Positions 34,601-42,773 of a stretch of DNA of 64,000 bases are shown here, piece by piece. Position 1 is the first letter of the stretch, and each line of letters starts with the position of its first letter. Below the pieces are notes generated by a model. The model was not told the origin of the DNA. It ran no database searches and worked only from the letters and a program-made list of their open reading frames with translations. The stretch is from assembly GCA_035524275.1 (NCBI GenBank), contig DATKPC010000097.1:1-64000 (forward strand), given 5' to 3'. The position numbers were made by a program, and so were the translations under genes. This stretch comes from DATKPC01 sp035524275. GTDB taxonomy: Bacteria; Pseudomonadota; Gammaproteobacteria; Burkholderiales; Burkholderiaceae_F.

Positions 34601-37231
34601 AATCCGCTGCAGCTTCCGCGTCCGCCGGCGGTCATCGTCGTCGGCCTTGGCTCGGAAGGGAAGCTCGTCGCCTCCGATCTCGTCTATACGGCGCGCCAGG
34701 GCGTGATCGCGTGGGCGCAGAAGATCGTCGAGCAGTCCGATGGCGCGCCGCCGCTCTTCGAGATCGCGGCGGCCCTGATCGGTAGCGGCGGCAGCGGCAT
34801 CAGCGCCGGCCAGTCGGCCCAGCTGATCGTCAACGGCGTGCGCGAGGCGAACGAGCGGCTCGCGGATCCGCGGCTTGCCGATGGCGCCTGGCCCCGCGTC
34901 GGCCACCTGCATCTGGTCGAGGTGTACCTGGACCGGGCCACCGAGGCGCTCCGCGCGCTGCAGGTGCAGGCCGCCGCCGCGCCCGGCAGGTTCCAGGTCG
35001 ACGACCTGGTCCGGCCCGGCGTCGGTGGCCTGCCGCGACCCCCGGATTCCGGATACCGCGGCGCCAACTACGACCTGATCAGCGCCGTCGCCGACGACGA
35101 CGGCCGCGGCGGCTCGGTCATCGCGTACACGCTGGATACGCGCCGGGCTCGCGCCGAAGTGCGCGCGCAGGCGACGCAGGGCCCGTTGCTGCGCGAGCTC
35201 GTTCGCCAGGGTTCGAACGATCGCAATCAGGACGTGCAGATCGGGCGAACGCTGTTCAAGCTTCTCGTGCCGGTCGACCTCGAACCGTATCTCGGCGGGA
35301 CGACCGAGATGCTGATCGAGCTGAATGCCGGCACGGCGGGGATCCCGTGGGAACTCCTCGACACCGACAACGGCACGCGCGGTGGCGCCGACGCGCGGCC
35401 GTGGGCGATCCGCTCGAAGCTGTTGCGCAAGTTGCGGCTGGACGATTTCCGTCCGCGGGTCATCGATGCCAGCACCGACGCCTCGGTCCTGGTGATCGGC
35501 GAGCCGTACGTCAACGACCGGGCATACCCGCGGCTTCCGGGGGCCCGGCGCGAGGCCAACGCGGTCGCGGCACGGCTGCGGGCGGCCGGCGCGCTCGGCG
35601 AGGCGCGCGTCCGCGCACTCGTCAGCCCGGACGACGAGAGCCAGCCCGGTCCGGACGCGCGCGCCGTCATCAATGCGCTGATGGAAAGCGAATGGCGCAT
35701 CGTGCACATTGCCGGCCATGGCGAGCCGCCGCAATGGGACGAGCCGGCCGCCGGCGCGGCCGGCGAGCCGATCGTGCGCGGCGATCCGCACGGCGTCGTG
35801 CTGTCCGACCGGATCTTCCTCGGGCCGCGCGAAATCTCGAACATGCGCGTGGTGCCGGAACTGGTCTTCGTCAATTGCTGCCATCTCGGGGCGCGCAGTC
35901 CCGAGGAACTGCTGCAGGCGGAGCGCGCCGGGCGCTACAACCGCGCGCAGTTCGCGGCCGACGTCGCCGAGTCGCTGATCCGGATCGGCGTGCGCTGCGT
36001 CGTGGCGGCCGGCTGGGCGGTCGACGACGCCGCGGCGATGCGGTTCGCGACGACGTTCTACGACGCGCTGCTGCGCGGCCAGCGGTTCATCGACGCGGTC
36101 GCGATCGCGCGCGAGGCGGCCTGGGCGCTGGGCGACAACAACACCTGGGCCGCCTACCAGTGCTATGGAGACCCGGACTGGTACCTGCGTCGCGCCGGCG
36201 CCGACGCGCAGCGTCCGCAGCGTTCGCTGGCCGACGAATTCGCCGGCGTCGCGTCGCCGCCGGCGCTGTGCCTCGCCCTCGACGCGCTCGTCGTGCAGAG
36301 CCGGTACGAAGCCCGCGATGGCCTCGACCAGCGCCCGAAGATCCGCCACCTGGAGGCGCGGTTCGCGCCGCAGTGGGGTTCGATCGGCAGCGTCGCGGAG
36401 GCCTTTGGCCGGGCCTGGGATGCCGCGGGCGATCGCACGGCCGCGATCGGATGGTTCCGCCGCGCGCTCGCCGCGCCCGATGCGGGCGCATCGCTGAAGG
36501 CGGGCGAACAACTCGGGAACCTTCAGGCACGCGACGCGTGGGCCGCCGTCGACGCCGCGCATCGCGCCGGCGATCCGCAGCAGCTTCGCGTCGCGGCGGA
36601 GGCGGCGCGCGGCGCGATCGACGAGGCGATGCGCACCTTGACGAAGATGGTGGCCCTGCATCCGACGGTCGAGCGCCTGTCGCTGCTGGGCTCGGCGTTC
36701 AAGCGGCGGGCGATGATGGCCCGCGCGACGGGGCAGGATCCCGGCGAGGACCTGCGCGGCATGCAGTCGAGCTATGCGCGGGCCGAGGACATCGCGCGCG
36801 CGCAAGGCTCGCCGATCTTCTACCCGGCGCTCAATCGCGTCGCCGCGCAGCTCGTGCTGGCCGGTGGCGCGCCGCTCGACGTCGCCGGCTGCGACGAGAT
36901 TCGCCGCGAGCTCGCGATCCGGACGCGCGACGACCCCGACTTCTGGAGCGTCGTCGGGCTCACCGAGCTACGGCTGTACGAGGCCGTCGCGAAGGGGACG
37001 CTGGTGGCGGAAAAGGACGGCATCCTGGGCGAGTACGCGGACCTGCAGCGGCGCGTGGCCGGGACGACGTACTGGAGCTCGGTCGCCGACCAGCTTCGAT
37101 TCGTGCTCGACGCCGAGCCGGGCGCCGTCGATGCCGCGCACCTCGCGGCGGCCGCCGAATTGCGGCGTGTCGTCGAGGGCTACGCTGCCGCGGTCGCGCC
37201 GACGGCCGCGCGCTCGAGCAGCGGCAGGTAA
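31607..37231 (+). CDS. Giant CHAT-protease/double alpha-beta-hydrolase fusion protein, 1874 residues
   Basis: Domains in order: N-terminal ~195 residues unassigned; a first serine hydrolase of DUF7379 type (VFVHGTFSNTQGTFAKLW from residue 202, nucleophile Ser272 in THSRGG, candidate His470 in SHFNYF); a second, LCAT-like hydrolase (LPGILGSNL from 534, Ser637 in AHSMGG, candidate His849 in CDHGRM); a middle module (residues ~930-1020) including IVVGLGSEG; a CHAT caspase-like protease with His1371 (IVHIAGHGEP) and Cys1425 (VFVNCCHLGA); and a helical TPR-like tail (~1535-1874). No export signal or membrane helix is visible. GGAGAGG upstream supports ATG 31607. The last 52 bases overlap the convergent lipase gene. 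Individual modules are recognisable; the joint role is unknown, and an immune or regulated-lipolysis function is inference. Confidence 0.85.
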   Translation: MATGTPRSITFVLSGQDQAIGRGGEAQAPGPLVPGLRGRVAASVRLGARRGAGDTVRVDAQPGRDVVVLQIANGPSLVLHPETARDLLQAQATADRGAAPGDDVSVTSQLHWEGLEQFGAATARGATRGLLGDVLVDAVQVITGAVEDAVADVAIDEVVRRVDAQVDPGVYALAPEVLPRLKGSASPLPAIPPPADGGPLLVFVHGTFSNTQGTFAKLWSQHPQRVRGLFDSYGGRVYALDHPTLGASPIDNALALAAALPAGARLHLVTHSRGGLVAEVLARACGARQLDEAARTLFADDRFAAHRAALQTLHDTVRQKNLRVERVVRVACPARGTLLASGRLDAFFSVFKWTLELAGIPVLPELVDFLGAVARGRTDPQKIPGLQAQMPGSELIQWLHAAEQPLPGQLRVVAGDMQGDSVASWIKTLLADAFYWTDNDLVVQTRSMYGGAPRAGGASFLLDAGGVVSHFNYFDNERTADAIVGALTQDQPQGFQVIGPMSWSGDSATGARGAPVAPAAAAAPASSKPAVFVLPGILGSNLAVDGARIWLGWRLVNGLQRLRYVAGQPDDVMPDGLIGPVYDDLVAFLADSHEVIPFAFDWRRPLEAEARRLGAAVEAALAARAQSGKPVRLLAHSMGGLLARTLQLECPPTWQRMLATAGARVVLLGVPNAGTWTPMQMLTADETFGGTLTAFGAPFRDAEARQLLAQCPGLLQLQAGLLDEHMGLGQAATWQQLAAADLERVRRVSGWHNLPSQVGAYAWGVPEQPVLDAAVALRRRLDAQRDRDLAPFADRVLHVVGHAASTPDGFEDGADGFVYLEAPDAGDGRVTLASALLPGVRTWFIDCDHGRMPSRREAFPALLELLQTGATALLPPQPAPGALAAASVGTPRLRPSRAPLVARPPASPPDIQRLASDQKPVTAPQPGGALRISVTHGDLKFVRQPLMIGHYRGMAISGTEAVVNALIGGTMKESLEIGRYPDAPGSQQVFANNGTNRDNPLQLPRPPAVIVVGLGSEGKLVASDLVYTARQGVIAWAQKIVEQSDGAPPLFEIAAALIGSGGSGISAGQSAQLIVNGVREANERLADPRLADGAWPRVGHLHLVEVYLDRATEALRALQVQAAAAPGRFQVDDLVRPGVGGLPRPPDSGYRGANYDLISAVADDDGRGGSVIAYTLDTRRARAEVRAQATQGPLLRELVRQGSNDRNQDVQIGRTLFKLLVPVDLEPYLGGTTEMLIELNAGTAGIPWELLDTDNGTRGGADARPWAIRSKLLRKLRLDDFRPRVIDASTDASVLVIGEPYVNDRAYPRLPGARREANAVAARLRAAGALGEARVRALVSPDDESQPGPDARAVINALMESEWRIVHIAGHGEPPQWDEPAAGAAGEPIVRGDPHGVVLSDRIFLGPREISNMRVVPELVFVNCCHLGARSPEELLQAERAGRYNRAQFAADVAESLIRIGVRCVVAAGWAVDDAAAMRFATTFYDALLRGQRFIDAVAIAREAAWALGDNNTWAAYQCYGDPDWYLRRAGADAQRPQRSLADEFAGVASPPALCLALDALVVQSRYEARDGLDQRPKIRHLEARFAPQWGSIGSVAEAFGRAWDAAGDRTAAIGWFRRALAAPDAGASLKAGEQLGNLQARDAWAAVDAAHRAGDPQQLRVAAEAARGAIDEAMRTLTKMVALHPTVERLSLLGSAFKRRAMMARATGQDPGEDLRGMQSSYARAEDIARAQGSPIFYPALNRVAAQLVLAGGAPLDVAGCDEIRRELAIRTRDDPDFWSVVGLTELRLYEAVAKGTLVAEKDGILGEYADLQRRVAGTTYWSSVADQLRFVLDAEPGAVDAAHLAAAAELRRVVEGYAAAVAPTAARSSSGR

Positions 37232-38022
37232 TCCTTCATCAGGTGGTCCGTGATCTGCGCGGCCGGATCGATCTTCGCGAGGGCCTTCGCCTCGCTCGCG
37301 ATGTCGTCGATCATTTCCGCCAGGGGCGAAGGATTGATGTCGGCCGAGCCGTCCTTGTCGAAGTAGACCAGCACGCCCGCGTGCCGGTAGTCCGAGACCA
37401 TCGCCGGCGGCACGTGCGGCACGATGTCCAGGTCGTTGACGAAGCGAAAATAGCGCGGTCCCAGCAGGCTGTTGGCGAAGCTCGCGAAGGCCGCGTCGCC
37501 GACTCGCGGCTGGCCGTACGTGTAGACGCCGGCCAGGCGCCCGACGAGCGCCGCGTCCGTCTGCAACCTCAGCGCGGCGACGAGGGCGAGCGCGCCGCCG
37601 AGGCTGTGGCCGCACAGCCAGATCGGAAGCGCCGGCGATCCCGACCAGGCGGCGAGTTGCGCGCGCAGCGCCGGCCAGATGCCGTCGACGCCGCGCCAGA
37701 ATCCGTCGTGCACGCGGCCAGCGCCATCGCCGAGCGGACACGTGTCCAGCCTGGCGTCGAAGTCGGTGTACCAGTCGCGCAGCACGTTCGGCTCGGTGCC
37801 GCGAAATGCGACGACGATCGACTCGTCGGTGCGCGCCGCGTAGGCCTGGATGTTCTTCCACTGGAACATCCGGACGTCGGCGCCGCCGGGTGCCATGTCC
37901 TGCGCGATGCCGGCGCCGATCGACGTTGCGCTGCCGAGGTAGGCGACGTCGGCACAATGGCCCAGCGCCAGCGCGTCCTGCGCGCAGAATCCCTTGGCCG
38001 AAGGATCGAAGAGCCTGCTCAT
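37180..38022 (-). CDS. Class 3 lipase-family protein, cytoplasmic
   Basis: 280 residues with no signal peptide. Lipase_3 landmarks: ESIVVAFRGTEPNVLRDWYT (oxyanion side), the nucleophile elbow GHSLGGAL with Ser140, Asp199 in NDLDIVPHVPP and His214 in YRHAGVLVYF, giving a complete triad. Substrates of the family are acylglycerols and phospholipids. It overlaps the CHAT-hydrolase gene tail-to-tail by 52 bp, an arrangement that suggests co-inheritance. ATG 38022 is preferred; the upstream in-frame ATG at 38133 has no support. Confidence 0.87.
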   Translation of the reverse strand: MSRLFDPSAKGFCAQDALALGHCADVAYLGSATSIGAGIAQDMAPGGADVRMFQWKNIQAYAARTDESIVVAFRGTEPNVLRDWYTDFDARLDTCPLGDGAGRVHDGFWRGVDGIWPALRAQLAAWSGSPALPIWLCGHSLGGALALVAALRLQTDAALVGRLAGVYTYGQPRVGDAAFASFANSLLGPRYFRFVNDLDIVPHVPPAMVSDYRHAGVLVYFDKDGSADINPSPLAEMIDDIASEAKALAKIDPAAQITDHLMKDYLPLLERAAVGATAAA

Positions 38023-38270
38023 GACGCGCCCCCTGTGTCGTGTCCGGCGCGGCGCACGAAGTCCGTCAGGCGGCCTGCGCGCGTGACCCGCTGACGATGC
38101 GGCGGGCTGCGTCCCGACGGCGCAACCCCGCATCTGCGGTAAATCTTAGTTTGCCGTCCGGCGCGGCGCGAGTCGGATATTCACCACCGCAAGGGCCGAA
38201 AATCCGCGCCGACCCCCCGCAGCGCGGGGCGATTCGAGCGCCGGTTGCGGCGGCGGCGCGCTTCCGGATT

Positions 38271-39803
38271 TCAGGGCACCGCGAGGCGCTGCGGCGAGAC
38301 GTACTGGCGCCGGAACTCCTCGAACGGGACGCCGTCCCGCGCTTCCAGTTCGGCCTGCTCGCGGACCGAGGCGGCGGCCTCGGCGCGATAGTGGGCATCG
38401 CGTTGCGCCGGCCAGGGGAGCGCGAGAAGCTCCTCGCGCGCGCGGACCGAACGCTCGCGGATGAACTGGACGTAGGAACCGTCGTGATCGCGCGTCATCG
38501 CCTGCAGGACGCGCGCCGAGGGCAGGCGGCTCGGGTCGCGCAGCCCGGCGCGTGCGGCGTCGATCGCGTGCGCGTAATCCGATCCGCCGTGGACGTCATC
38601 GAGCGCCGCGGCGATCGGCGCGAGTTCGGCGACCAGCGCCATGCCGCAGGAGAGCAGCGGCTCGTCACGGCCGCCGACCTGCAGTCGCAGCCCCGGTTCG
38701 CGGCCGCGCCCGGCAGCCAGCTCCTGGTTGCGGGCGAGCGTCGCGTTTTCGCTCGGCGTGTCGGGCGGGCTGTCGGCGAGCAGGCAATGCAGCAGGAAGG
38801 CGTCGATGAAGCGCATCGTCGGCGCGTCGATGCCGATGCCCTGGAACGGATCGAGGTCCAGGCAGCGCACTTCGATGTATTCGACGCCGCGTTCGCGCAG
38901 CGCGTGCAGCGGGCGCTCTCCCGGGTGGATCACGCGCTTGGGACGGATCGTCGCGTAGAACTCGTTCTCGATCTGCAACAGCGTCGTGGCGAGCTGGTTG
39001 TATTCGCCGCCCGGATTCCGCAGCCCGATCGCCTCGTACTGCGGCAACGGCCGCGTCAGTGCGTCCTGCAGCGATGCCGCATAGGAATCGAGGCCGTTGT
39101 AGCTGACCGCGAGCGACGACTGCGCGTCGCTCTGGTACCCGAGGCGGCCCATCCGCAGCGACGTCGCGAACGGCAGCCCGAGCGTGCCGCCGCGCAGCGC
39201 CTGCAGCCCGTGCGGCCGCCCCTCGACGAACGTGCCGCAGACCGCCGGCGAAGCCCCGAAAAGCACCAGCAGCAGGAACGAATGGCGCCGGAAGTTGCGG
39301 ATCAGCGCGAAATAGTCGTCGCTTTGCAGTCCGGGCAGCGACCAGTTGTAGTGGATGCCGGAGATCGTCTGCATCCGGCGCCCGTAGCGGTGGCTCAGGC
39401 CGTTGCGATAGACGCTCTTCGCGCGCCCGATGTTCGACGTGCCGTAGCGCGCGATCGGGATCGTCTCGTCGGCCGGCAGTCCGCACGGCATGCTGCCGAC
39501 CCACAGCAGTTCGTCGCCGATGTTCCGATAGACGAACTGGTGGATCTCGCGCAACTCGTCGAGGCAGTCGTCGACGCCGCGATGCACGCCGGTGATGAGT
39601 TCCAGCTGCGATTCGCTGAAGTCGGTCGTGATGTGCGGATGCATCAGCGCCGAACCGAGCGCATCGGGGTGCGGCGTCAACGCCAGCCCGCCCGCGGCGA
39701 GCGACCTTAAGCTCTCCTTCTCGATGCCGCGGCGAATGCCGGCGAGGCGCTCCGGCGCCAGGGATCGCACGCGCTGTTCGATGGTGGGATGGCGGGTCGT
39801 CAT
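38271..39803 (-). CDS. gshA: Glutamate-cysteine ligase
   Basis: First step of glutathione synthesis, joining the glutamate gamma-carboxyl to cysteine with ATP. The 510-residue protein is of the gammaproteobacterial (class 1) type: GIEKESLRSL near residue 42, ITTDFSESQLELITGVH, QTISGIHYNWSLP, GLRNPGGEYNQLATTLLQIE and EVRCLDLDPFQGIGID. ATG 39803 follows AGGAAGG; an in-frame ATG at 39854 is weaker. It is monocistronic in appearance. Confidence 0.95.
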   Translation of the reverse strand: MTTRHPTIEQRVRSLAPERLAGIRRGIEKESLRSLAAGGLALTPHPDALGSALMHPHITTDFSESQLELITGVHRGVDDCLDELREIHQFVYRNIGDELLWVGSMPCGLPADETIPIARYGTSNIGRAKSVYRNGLSHRYGRRMQTISGIHYNWSLPGLQSDDYFALIRNFRRHSFLLLVLFGASPAVCGTFVEGRPHGLQALRGGTLGLPFATSLRMGRLGYQSDAQSSLAVSYNGLDSYAASLQDALTRPLPQYEAIGLRNPGGEYNQLATTLLQIENEFYATIRPKRVIHPGERPLHALRERGVEYIEVRCLDLDPFQGIGIDAPTMRFIDAFLLHCLLADSPPDTPSENATLARNQELAAGRGREPGLRLQVGGRDEPLLSCGMALVAELAPIAAALDDVHGGSDYAHAIDAARAGLRDPSRLPSARVLQAMTRDHDGSYVQFIRERSVRAREELLALPWPAQRDAHYRAEAAASVREQAELEARDGVPFEEFRRQYVSPQRLAVP

Positions 39804-39959
39804 GGCCTTCCTAGCGGTATCGGTATTTTTCGCCGGACCGGACGACAAAGGCATCGCGACCGGCTTGGCACCGGGCGCATCATACGGGGGCGTCGATGAC
39901 GCGTTGGCGGACGCGTCACCCTCGGGGTCGACGGCTTCGCGCCGCGTTCGGCGCGATCG

Positions 39960-42275
39960 TCAGGCCGGCGGCGCGAGCCGGATCGGCAGTTGCCTGATCC
40001 GAGTGCCGGTCAGCGCGGCGATCGCATTGCAGACCGCGGGCGCGATCGGCGGCGTGCCGGGTTCGCCGATGCCGCCCAGGTGCTCGATCCCGGATTGCAC
40101 GATGTGGACCTCGATCTGCGGCGAATCCGCAAGACGGACCATGTCGTAGGTCGGGAAATTGGCCTGCTGGACCTGGCCGTTTTCCAGCGTGATCTCGCCG
40201 TGCAGCGCCGCCGTCAGCCCGAAGATGATCGCGCCTTCCATCTGTGCCGCGACGATCGCCGGATTCACCGCGTAGCCGCAATCGACGACGCAAACGACGC
40301 GGCGAACGACGACGCGGGCTCCGCGCAGCTCGACCTCGGCGACCTGCGCGACGATCGAACGGAAGCTGCCGGCCAGCGCGACGCCGCGGCCGACACCGGG
40401 CGCCGGCGGCAGGTTCCACCCGGCCTTCGCGGCGACGATGTCCAGGACATTGCGATAGCGCGGGGCGCTGCCGAGATGGGCGCGCCGGAACGCCACCGGG
40501 TCCTGGCCGGCCGCGGATGCGCACTCGTCGATGAAGCATTCGGTGAAGAACGCGTTGTAGCTGTGGCCCACGCTGCGCCAGTAGCCGACCGGCACGGGTT
40601 CGTGCGTCAGGACATGCTCGACGCGTCGGTTCGGCAACGCGTACGGAAGGTCGAAGGCGCCCTCGACGGTGGTCTTGTCCTTCAGGAGGTCGGACGCGGC
40701 GTCCGGCAGCAGGCGCGCCGTCAGGCTTCCGGTGCAGGACTGGCCGACGACGCGATGGAGCCAGCCGCTCACCAGGCCCTTCGCGTCCAGCGTCGCGCGA
40801 AAGCGCGCGGCCGCCATCGGGCGATAGACGTCGTGCGCCAGGTCCTCCTCGCGCGACCAGATCAGCTGAATCGGCGTATCCGGCAGGCGGCGCGCGATCG
40901 CGACGGCCTGGACGACGACGTCCTGCTCGAAGCGGCGCCCGAATCCGCCGCCGAGCAGCGGCGTATGGACGCGCACCCGGTCGGCGCGGACGTCCGCCGT
41001 TCGCGCGGCGAACCACCGCACGAGGGTCGGCGCCTGGTTGCCGACCCATACGTCGCAGCTGCCGTCGCGGCGGACGACGGCCGTGCAGTTCGGGGGCTCG
41101 AGCGTGGCGTGCGCGAGGTAGGGAACGACATAGTCGGCGCCCAGCGCGCGGCCGCCGGACAGCGCACGATCGACGTCGCCGGCCTCGTCGTAGGTTCGCG
41201 CCGCGGCCGATTCCAGCGCGGCGACGTAGCGAGCGCGTTGCGCGGTCGTGTCGTGCCCGGCGTGCGGACCGGCGTTCCAGCGGATCTCGACGTCGGCGAG
41301 CGCGGCGCGCGCCTGCCAAGACCGCTCGGCCACGGCGACTACGCCCGCGGCCGACGTGCTCGTCGCCGGAAGGTCGAAGATCGCGACGACGCCCGGATAC
41401 GCCATCGCGCGGGCGGCATCGACGTGCGCGACCGATCCGCCGAACGTCGGGCACTGGCGTATCGCGGCGTAGCGCAGGCCCGGAACGCGGATGTCGATTC
41501 CGAACTGCGCGCGGCCGTCGACTTTCGGCGGAATGTCGAGCCGCGGTTGAGGGCGCCCGATGTAGCGGTAGGCCGACGGATCCTTCGGTGCCACGCCGCG
41601 CGGTATCGGTTGGCGCGCCGCGTCCGATGCCAGTTCGCCGAATGTCGCGCGTCGGCCGCTCGCCGGATGTTCGACGATGCCGCGCTCGACGCGCAGCGAC
41701 GCCGCGGGCTGGCCAAGGCGTTCCGCGGCCGCGGCGAGCAGCATCGCGCGCGCCGCGGCGCCGGCCTGCCGCATCGGATCCCAGGCGTCGCGCAGGCTCG
41801 TCGATCCGCCGGTGCCCTGGACGCCGAGCGCCTCGCCCAGCTTGAACTGCGACAGCGATGCGAAGCGCGCCAGCGCGCCATCGTCGTCGGGCCTGAACGG
41901 GATGCCGTCGCCGATCATCGTCGCGTTCACGTAGACCGGGTCGATCGCGGCCTGCTCGAACGTCACGAGGGCCGGGTCGGCATCCATTTCGTCGGCGACG
42001 AGCAGCGCGAGCGTCGAGGCGATGCCTTGCCCCATCTCCTGCCGTGGCACCTGGACCGCGATGCGGCCGTCCGGTCCGACGCGGACCCAGGCGGTCAGGA
42101 ATGGCCTGGGATCGTCCGCCGCAGCGTCCGCCGCCGGCGGCGCCAGGCGGTCGCGCTGCCGATAGAAACGCTGCACGCCGATCGCCAGCCCGCCGGCCAC
42201 GGCGCCGGCGGTGAGGAGCAGGGCGCGCCGCGCCGGATTGCGCGGCGTCGTGCCAGCGGTCTCGTCGCTCGCCAT
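39960..42275 (-). CDS. Molybdopterin-binding subunit of a xanthine-oxidase-family hydroxylase (isoquinoline/aldehyde type)
   Basis: 771 residues. A Tat-like N-terminus (RNPARRALLLTAGAVAGGL) is followed by VPRQEMGQGIASTLALLVADE (repeated MGQG-type motif of isoquinoline 1-oxidoreductase beta subunits), GTGGSTS, LGGGFGRRFEQD, VGYWRSVGHSYNAFF and GGIGEPGTPPIAPAV, which contains the catalytic Glu. It should use Mo-cytosine-dinucleotide cofactor to hydroxylate an aldehyde or N-heterocycle, passing electrons to the [2Fe-2S] subunit 14 bp upstream. No FAD subunit is present, typical of the periplasmic group. Confidence 0.9.
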   Translation of the reverse strand: MASDETAGTTPRNPARRALLLTAGAVAGGLAIGVQRFYRQRDRLAPPAADAAADDPRPFLTAWVRVGPDGRIAVQVPRQEMGQGIASTLALLVADEMDADPALVTFEQAAIDPVYVNATMIGDGIPFRPDDDGALARFASLSQFKLGEALGVQGTGGSTSLRDAWDPMRQAGAAARAMLLAAAAERLGQPAASLRVERGIVEHPASGRRATFGELASDAARQPIPRGVAPKDPSAYRYIGRPQPRLDIPPKVDGRAQFGIDIRVPGLRYAAIRQCPTFGGSVAHVDAARAMAYPGVVAIFDLPATSTSAAGVVAVAERSWQARAALADVEIRWNAGPHAGHDTTAQRARYVAALESAAARTYDEAGDVDRALSGGRALGADYVVPYLAHATLEPPNCTAVVRRDGSCDVWVGNQAPTLVRWFAARTADVRADRVRVHTPLLGGGFGRRFEQDVVVQAVAIARRLPDTPIQLIWSREEDLAHDVYRPMAAARFRATLDAKGLVSGWLHRVVGQSCTGSLTARLLPDAASDLLKDKTTVEGAFDLPYALPNRRVEHVLTHEPVPVGYWRSVGHSYNAFFTECFIDECASAAGQDPVAFRRAHLGSAPRYRNVLDIVAAKAGWNLPPAPGVGRGVALAGSFRSIVAQVAEVELRGARVVVRRVVCVVDCGYAVNPAIVAAQMEGAIIFGLTAALHGEITLENGQVQQANFPTYDMVRLADSPQIEVHIVQSGIEHLGGIGEPGTPPIAPAVCNAIAALTGTRIRQLPIRLAPPA

Positions 42276-42289
42276 CGCGTGCACGGGGC

Positions 42290-42751
42290 CTAGGCGGACT
42301 TCATCCGCGCCGCCGCGGCATGGATCGCGCGTCGCACCCGCGGATACGTGCCGCAGCGGCAGATGTTCGTGATCGCGGCGTCGATGTCCTCGTCGCTCGG
42401 ATCGCGCTTCGTGGCGAGGAGCGCGGCGGCGGCCATCAGCATCCCCGACTGGCAGTAGCCGCACTGCGGGACCTGCTCGTCGATCCAGGCCTGCTGCAAC
42501 GGATGCAGCCCGCCGTCCTGCGCCAGGCCCTCGATCGTCGCGACCGCGCGGCCGCCGCACGCGCCGACCGGCACGCTGCACGAGCGGACCGGCTGCCCGT
42601 CGAGGAGCACGGTGCAGGCGCCGCATACGGCGATGCCGCAGCCGTATTTCGTGCCGACGAGGTCGAAGTCCTCGCGGATCACCCACAGCAGCGGCGTCGG
42701 CGGCGGCGCCGCCGTCTCGACCGGGCGACCGTTGAGGGTGAACCTGATCAT
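42290..42751 (-). CDS. [2Fe-2S] subunit of the molybdenum hydroxylase
   Basis: 153 residues with two iron-sulfur sites: plant-ferredoxin type GTKYGCGIAVCGACTVLLDG and RSCSVPVGACGG, then the C-terminal helical-bundle site QCGYCQSGMLMAA and NICRCGTYPRVR. It transfers electrons from the Mo subunit encoded next. ATG 42751 begins MIRFTLNGRPVE, the usual N-terminus. Longer frames upstream run into the nuclease gene and are rejected. Confidence 0.95.
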   Translation of the reverse strand: MIRFTLNGRPVETAAPPPTPLLWVIREDFDLVGTKYGCGIAVCGACTVLLDGQPVRSCSVPVGACGGRAVATIEGLAQDGGLHPLQQAWIDEQVPQCGYCQSGMLMAAAALLATKRDPSDEDIDAAITNICRCGTYPRVRRAIHAAAARMKSA

Positions 42752-42773
42752 CGACCGACTCGCCCGCGCGCGC

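Noticed and set aside
30536..36805. A 2089-residue open frame on the minus strand opposite the CHAT fusion
   Set aside because: It is the GC-rich antisense shadow of the plus-strand gene. Its product is Arg/Asp/His-rich without domains, while the plus frame has clear hydrolase and CHAT motifs.
38040..39710. A 556-residue plus-strand frame over gshA
   Set aside because: Antisense shadow; gshA on the minus strand has all family motifs and a good ribosome site.
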